From positions 930,001-994,000 of the forward strand of contig NZ_CP130832.1 in NCBI RefSeq assembly GCF_030549615.1: DNA of 64,000 nucleotides. Reading direction: 5' to 3'. Of this stretch, positions 62,567 to 64,000 are shown piece by piece (positions within the stretch are counted from its first letter, which is position 1; every line of letters starts with the position of its first letter). Source of the stretch: Stenotrophomonas sp. 610A2 (GTDB lineage: Bacteria > Pseudomonadota > Gammaproteobacteria > Xanthomonadales > Xanthomonadaceae). The notes under the pieces are model-generated. The model made no database searches, was not told the origin of the DNA, and saw only the letters and a program-made list of their open reading frames with translations. Made by a program: the position numbers and the translations under genes.

Positions 62567-64000
62567 ACAAGCCCAGCCGCAACCGTACCCGCACGCAGTT
62601 CAACCTGCGCAACCGCATGCTGATGGTCGGCGTGGGGCTGGGTCTGTGTGCGGTGACGCTGGTTGGTCGTGCCGCGTACGTGCAGCTGATCAACAACGAT
62701 TTCTACCAGCGCGAAGGCGAAGCCCGCTTCCTGCGCGATGTGCCGATCCCGACCTCGCGCGGCATGATCACCGACCGCAATGGCGAGCCGGTGGCAGTGT
62801 CCACGCCGGTGGCTTCGATCTGGGTCAATCCGCAGGAGTTGCTGCGCACGCCGGAGCGGATTCCGGAGCTGGCGCGTGCGCTGTCGCTGCCGGTGGATGA
62901 GCTGACCACCAAGCTGACCCAGAAGGCCGACAAGGAATTCATGTACCTGCGCCGCCGGATCAATCCGGACGTTGCCGAGCAAGTGGTCGCGCTGAAGATC
63001 CCGGGTGTGTTCTCGCAACGCGAGTTCCGTCGCTACTACCCGCAAGGTGAGGCGATGGCGCATGTGCTGGGCTTCACCAATATCGATGATCTCGGCCAGG
63101 AAGGGCTGGAGTTGGCCTTCGACGAATGGCTGCGCGGCAAGCCCGGCGCCAAGCGCGTCATCCGCGACCGCAAGGGCGCGATCGTCGAGAGCATCGACCT
63201 GGTGCGTCCTGCCGAGCCGGGCAAGGATCTGACCCTGAGCATCGACCGCCGCATCCAGTTCCTGGCGATGCGCGAGCTGCGCAATGCGGTCACCACCAAC
63301 AAGGCGGCTGGCGGTTCCATCGTGATCATGGATGTGGCCACCGGCGAAGTGATGGCCATGGCCAACCTGCCGACCTACAACCCGAATTCGATCAGTGGCG
63401 CGACCCCGGACACGCGCCGCAACCGTGCCGTCACCGATCTGGTCGAACCCGGTTCGACGATGAAGCCGCTGACCATCGCCACCGCGCTGCAGAATCACGT
63501 GGTCACCCCGGACACGATCATCGACACCAATCCGGGCTACATGTCGCTGGGCCGTTACACCATCCGCGATGTGCCGCGTAACAACGGTGTGCTGAATGTC
63601 ACCGGCGTGATTACCCGCAGCTCGAACATCGGCGCGGCCAAGATCGTGGCGCGCATTCCCGACCAGACCTTCTATGACTCGGTGCGTGGCTTCGGCTACG
63701 GCGTTGCACCGAACAGCGGCTTCCCCGGCGAATCTGCCGGCGTTGTCGCGCGCCCGGGCAGCCCGAGCTGGTATGGCACCACCAAGACCACCATGTCCTA
63801 TGGCTACGGCCTGTCGGTGACGCCGCTGCAGATCGCGCAGGCGTACTCGGCGCTGGCCAATGGTGGGCAGGTGATCCAGCCGACCTTCATCAAGGGACAG
63901 CGCAACGAAGCACGCCAGGTCATCGACCCGGAAGTGGCGCGTGAAGTCGTGCGCATGATGGAAACCGTGGTTACCAACGGTGGTGCCAAGCAGGCAGCCA
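62563..64000 (+). CDS. ftsI: Peptidoglycan D,D-transpeptidase FtsI (PBP3), 3' truncated
   Basis: Class B penicillin-binding protein for septal wall synthesis. About 479 codons are in the window and the frame is open at its end. N-terminal basic tail, a membrane helix (MLMVGVGLGLCAVTLVGRAA, about 19-38), PBP dimerisation domain (VPIPTSRGMITDRNGEPVA, HVLGFTNIDDLGQEGLE) and transpeptidase domain with the active-site EPGSTMKP (Ser298) and TRSSN (353-355). The KTG motif should lie just past the window. The ATG overlaps the ftsL stop by four bases. Confidence 0.96.
   Translation, partial: MNKPSRNRTRTQFNLRNRMLMVGVGLGLCAVTLVGRAAYVQLINNDFYQREGEARFLRDVPIPTSRGMITDRNGEPVAVSTPVASIWVNPQELLRTPERIPELARALSLPVDELTTKLTQKADKEFMYLRRRINPDVAEQVVALKIPGVFSQREFRRYYPQGEAMAHVLGFTNIDDLGQEGLELAFDEWLRGKPGAKRVIRDRKGAIVESIDLVRPAEPGKDLTLSIDRRIQFLAMRELRNAVTTNKAAGGSIVIMDVATGEVMAMANLPTYNPNSISGATPDTRRNRAVTDLVEPGSTMKPLTIATALQNHVVTPDTIIDTNPGYMSLGRYTIRDVPRNNGVLNVTGVITRSSNIGAAKIVARIPDQTFYDSVRGFGYGVAPNSGFPGESAGVVARPGSPSWYGTTKTTMSYGYGLSVTPLQIAQAYSALANGGQVIQPTFIKGQRNEARQVIDPEVAREVVRMMETVVTNGGAKQAA

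Overview
The window looks like a high-GC gammaproteobacterial chromosome of the Xanthomonadaceae (Lysobacteraceae), most likely Stenotrophomonas or a close relative. The evidence is a type II secretion operon in the Xanthomonas xps order (L-M-N-D), an Ax21-family surface protein, a GTAG-type palindrome of the Stenotrophomonas REP kind, and many extragenic dyads. No phage, transposase, tRNA, rRNA operon or CRISPR array was seen.

Layout. 1-6203: tail of the T2SS operon (gspL partial, gspM, gspN, gspD) followed by two GT2-like glycosyltransferase genes. 6398-7567: pncB. 7648-21450: an eleven-gene, translationally coupled exopolysaccharide operon. In gene order, protein length and one diagnostic gene (a PslG-like GH-A hydrolase) it resembles the Pseudomonas psl locus (A, C, D, E, F, G, H, I, J, acyltransferase, K) and lacks pslB. 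21580-27415: a chaperone-usher fimbrial locus whose usher and tip adhesin each carry a frameshift. 27563-32307: a DUF3667 membrane protein, an NCS2 purine permease, the EttA translation factor and an RcnB-like periplasmic protein. 32374-38962: a two-partner secretion pair, tpsB then tpsA, on the minus strand. 39205-49617: glyA, nrdR, a secreted hypothetical protein, a GNAT protein, ribD, an Ax21-type protein, then an FMN riboswitch driving ribE-ribBA-ribH-nusB-thiL. 49760-52305: a four-gene roadblock/LC7 plus small-GTPase operon. 52421-57043 (minus): lpoA-yraN-ydjM-like-tlpA-like-FAD oxidase. 57123-59192: rsmI, a hypothetical protein and the RNase P RNA gene. 59193-60548: hairpins, a hexanucleotide repeat tract and an NRDE/TANGO2-like gene. 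60655-64000: start of the division and cell-wall (dcw) cluster with its regulatory region, mraZ, rsmH, ftsL and partial ftsI.

Three surface-attachment loci (EPS, fimbriae, two-partner adhesin) sit within about 32 kb. Each has a CRP/Clp-like dyad (TGTGA or CGTGA, six bases, TCACN) upstream, which suggests common control, perhaps through the Clp/c-di-GMP circuit known from Xanthomonas. The riboflavin genes form one FMN-responsive unit. Its RibBA protein has a C-terminal GTP cyclohydrolase II domain without any cysteine, so a separate RibA should exist elsewhere. The mraZ upstream region holds a promoter, a perfect DnaA box and five GG-containing repeats at 10-bp spacing, matching the known style of MraZ autoregulation. 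The best candidates for undescribed biology are the psl-like operon with its inserted acyltransferase, and the LC7/GTPase operon with its unassigned 318-residue member.
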